From the NCBI GenBank assembly GCA_035628135.1, contig DASPKM010000010.1:744001-808000 (forward strand): DNA of 64,000 nt, given 5' to 3'. The notes beneath the pieces were generated by a model. That model did not search any database. It was not told where the DNA came from and was given only the letters and a program-made list of their open reading frames with translations. The position numbers and the translations under genes were made by a program. This document shows, in pieces, positions 62,488-64,000 of the stretch (its first letter is position 1; each line of letters opens with the position of its first letter). Origin of the DNA: DASPKM01 sp035628135. Its GTDB lineage: Bacteria; Bacteroidota; Bacteroidia; Chitinophagales; Chitinophagaceae.

Positions 62488-64000
62488 CGGTAACCATCAC
62501 TGCAAATTTTGTTAACGTTGTAATCAATCCCATTCTTTCCTCGGGTCAATTAGCTGTAAAATATTTAGCATACCGTAGCGCTGCAAATGACTATATTAAT
62601 CTAAACCATCCTGGAGCATCTTTAGAGGAACGAGATGCATATCGACACGCATATGTTAGTTCTCAATTTACCCAGGATTACGGGAATGACTTTGCAACAT
62701 TTCTTGGTGCGGTCAATGAAGCGCTACTGCATATACAGGGGGATAACCCACCAGACGAAAGGGCTATGGATTTATTTAATAACCAAGTCGGACGTGAAAC
62801 CTATCTTAATAATACCTCGCTTACGAATTTGGAACTGCAAAATTTACTTTGGGATAAAACGCAAAACGGAGATTTAATCACTGATGCTGATTCTGATGAT
62901 GGCGATGGAATCGATCCAAGATTAGCTGAACCAATGGATCCTGGAATCGAAATACAAGAAGATGCATTAGATGCGTTGGAAGAACTTACTCCGGATTTTG
63001 AAGATTACTTAGAGCAAATCTTAGAGGATAATCCTTACCCAGTTTATCCCGATTCTTGTCCGATATCGCCATTGTGGCAAGATTTTCTGGATGAACACGA
63101 CGACTCTAAGAATGAGCCCTCGCCGCTTGTATTAGACTTGGATGGCGACGGGGTGGAGACAAGAGCGTTGGCTGGTGGTGCGGTGTATTTCGATCATAAC
63201 CATAACGGTTTTGCCGAGGCGACGGGTTGGGTCAGTGCGGATGACGGCTTGCTGGCAATTGATTTAAACAGTGATGGCGTGATCAATGACGGGACGGAAT
63301 TGTTCGGCGATCAGACCGGCCAGACCAACGGTTTCCTTGCGCTCAAGCAGTATGACAGCAACAGCGATAACCGCATTACGTCCGCCGATGCCAATTGGAA
63401 TAATCTGCGTGTATGGCAGGATGCCAATAGTGATGGTTCTTCCCAAGCCGGAGAACTGAAAACACTTAACAGTTTGGGAATTTCAGAGATTAACCTGGAC
63501 TACACGACCGTTACACTGTTCAACAACGGCAACGATATCAAGCAGAACGGAAGATTCACCATCAATGGCGCCGTGCGCACCGTATCGGACGTGTATTTTG
63601 CTGCCGATCCGATGAATTCGACTTATAATCAGGATTACACGCTGGACGTGCGCACGCTGTTCCTGCCTACTTTGCGCGGCTATGGCACTTTGCCTGATCT
63701 GCATATCGCGATGAGTTTGGACAATGCGGGATTGGGCAATCTTCTGGACAAGGTATCAGCCTTCACAAGCCAAAGCTTTGCGGATTTGTTCGATACTGGT
63801 AATGCCGCACTGATGGACGTCCGCGATATCATGCTGCGATGGGCAGGCGTGGAAAATGTCGTGGCAGGCAGCCGCGGCCCTAATGTCGATGCGCAGGAGC
63901 TGGAATTCCTTGAAGAGATGACGGGTGAAGATTATCTGCAAATGGGCGCATGGAGCAATCCGTATGTTTTCGCCGGTCTGGGTTTGAGCGAGGCGTTCGA
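62484..64000 (+). CDS. RTX-type calcium-loop protein with DUF6973-like N-terminus, partial
   Basis: Open to the right edge; 505 residues visible. Residues about 40-115 (ERDAYRHAYVSSQF, then FLGAVNEALLHI and MDLFNNQVGRETY) match the RHAY...E...NN.xGR pattern of DUF6973-like domains in secreted toxins. An acidic linker follows. From about 213 on come DxDxDG loops (DLDGDGVET, DHNHNGFAE, DLNSDGVINDGTELFG, DSNSDNRITSAD, DANSDGSSQ), as in proteobacterial RTX/hemolysin-type proteins secreted by type I systems. Base composition shifts from AT-rich to GC-richer near 63115. Confidence 0.8.
   Translation, partial: MTVTITANFVNVVINPILSSGQLAVKYLAYRSAANDYINLNHPGASLEERDAYRHAYVSSQFTQDYGNDFATFLGAVNEALLHIQGDNPPDERAMDLFNNQVGRETYLNNTSLTNLELQNLLWDKTQNGDLITDADSDDGDGIDPRLAEPMDPGIEIQEDALDALEELTPDFEDYLEQILEDNPYPVYPDSCPISPLWQDFLDEHDDSKNEPSPLVLDLDGDGVETRALAGGAVYFDHNHNGFAEATGWVSADDGLLAIDLNSDGVINDGTELFGDQTGQTNGFLALKQYDSNSDNRITSADANWNNLRVWQDANSDGSSQAGELKTLNSLGISEINLDYTTVTLFNNGNDIKQNGRFTINGAVRTVSDVYFAADPMNSTYNQDYTLDVRTLFLPTLRGYGTLPDLHIAMSLDNAGLGNLLDKVSAFTSQSFADLFDTGNAALMDVRDIMLRWAGVENVVAGSRGPNVDAQELEFLEEMTGEDYLQMGAWSNPYVFAGLGLSEAF

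Overview
Most of this window (about 1 to 53,440) is a compact chromosomal stretch from a member of the Bacteroidota, most likely of the Chitinophagia/Chitinophagaceae type. Evidence: TAnnTTTG-type promoter boxes, OMP_b-brl_3/TonB-like receptors with a carboxypeptidase-regulatory-like N-terminus, a DUF5606 protein, a GH3-family acyl-acid-amide synthetase-like protein, LytS/LytTR-type regulators, a MerC-domain protein and a tRNA-Phe of Bacteroidota form without encoded CCA. The genus assignment is inference.

Layout of the chromosomal part. 1-9.3 kb: two tandem paralogous secreted proteins, a KdnB-like Kdo 8-oxidase, a rhomboid protease, kdsB, a catalytically degenerate beta-lactamase-fold protein, a sterol-desaturase-family enzyme, a DUF2007-like protein and dnaN. 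9.4-14.8 kb: two proteins that seem to share a YbjN-like domain (one a trypsin-like protease), a large secreted protein with repeated RD-x-ATGQ-x-TGKR and DxDGDG modules, and recX. 14.8-23.6 kb: LpxR-like protein, omega-amidase, nagA, S41 protease, thiL, suhB, GT2 and ada. 23.9-38.1 kb: GH3, LysE exporter, mtgA, an ArnT-like transferase, nadR kinase plus pnuC, nfu, merC, sco, fur, an M3 peptidase and DUF5606. 38.3-45.1 kb: a TonB-type outer-membrane barrel, then an ECF sigma/anti-sigma/Spy-like operon and a LytTR two-component pair. 45.2-53.3 kb: small proteins, ridA, a 3'-5' exonuclease, a decayed four-helix-bundle gene inside perfect inverted repeats, manC, kdsD and recQ. Kdo supply and modification (kdsD, kdsB, kdnB-like), lipid A trimming (LpxR-like), ManC and ArnT-like enzymes point to active lipopolysaccharide building.

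At 53,444 a tRNA-Phe marks a sharp change. Its 3' acceptor strand carries a base that does not pair with the 5' strand, and it is followed by three copies of ACTACAAC, as expected for an attachment site of a tyrosine-recombinase element. The DNA beyond is AT-rich and holds a tightly packed four-gene operon: SMC/Rad50-like ATPase, small winged-helix-like protein, PD-(D/E)XK-like nuclease and N4/N6 DNA methyltransferase, followed by a PIN-like nuclease gene. I read this as a candidate defence (restriction-like) system and as the strongest candidate for something undescribed.

From about 59.5 kb the content looks proteobacterial: a P4-type integrase whose 3' end runs into a broken tRNA-Gly(GCC) sequence, an attP-like array of GTGCCCC boxes around a tRNA-3'-end core, two small membrane or membrane-anchored proteins, and the start of a large DxDGD-repeat (RTX-type) protein with a DUF6973-like N-terminal domain that runs off the right edge. 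This may be stacked mobile elements in one genome or an assembly join between two organisms; the sequence alone does not decide.
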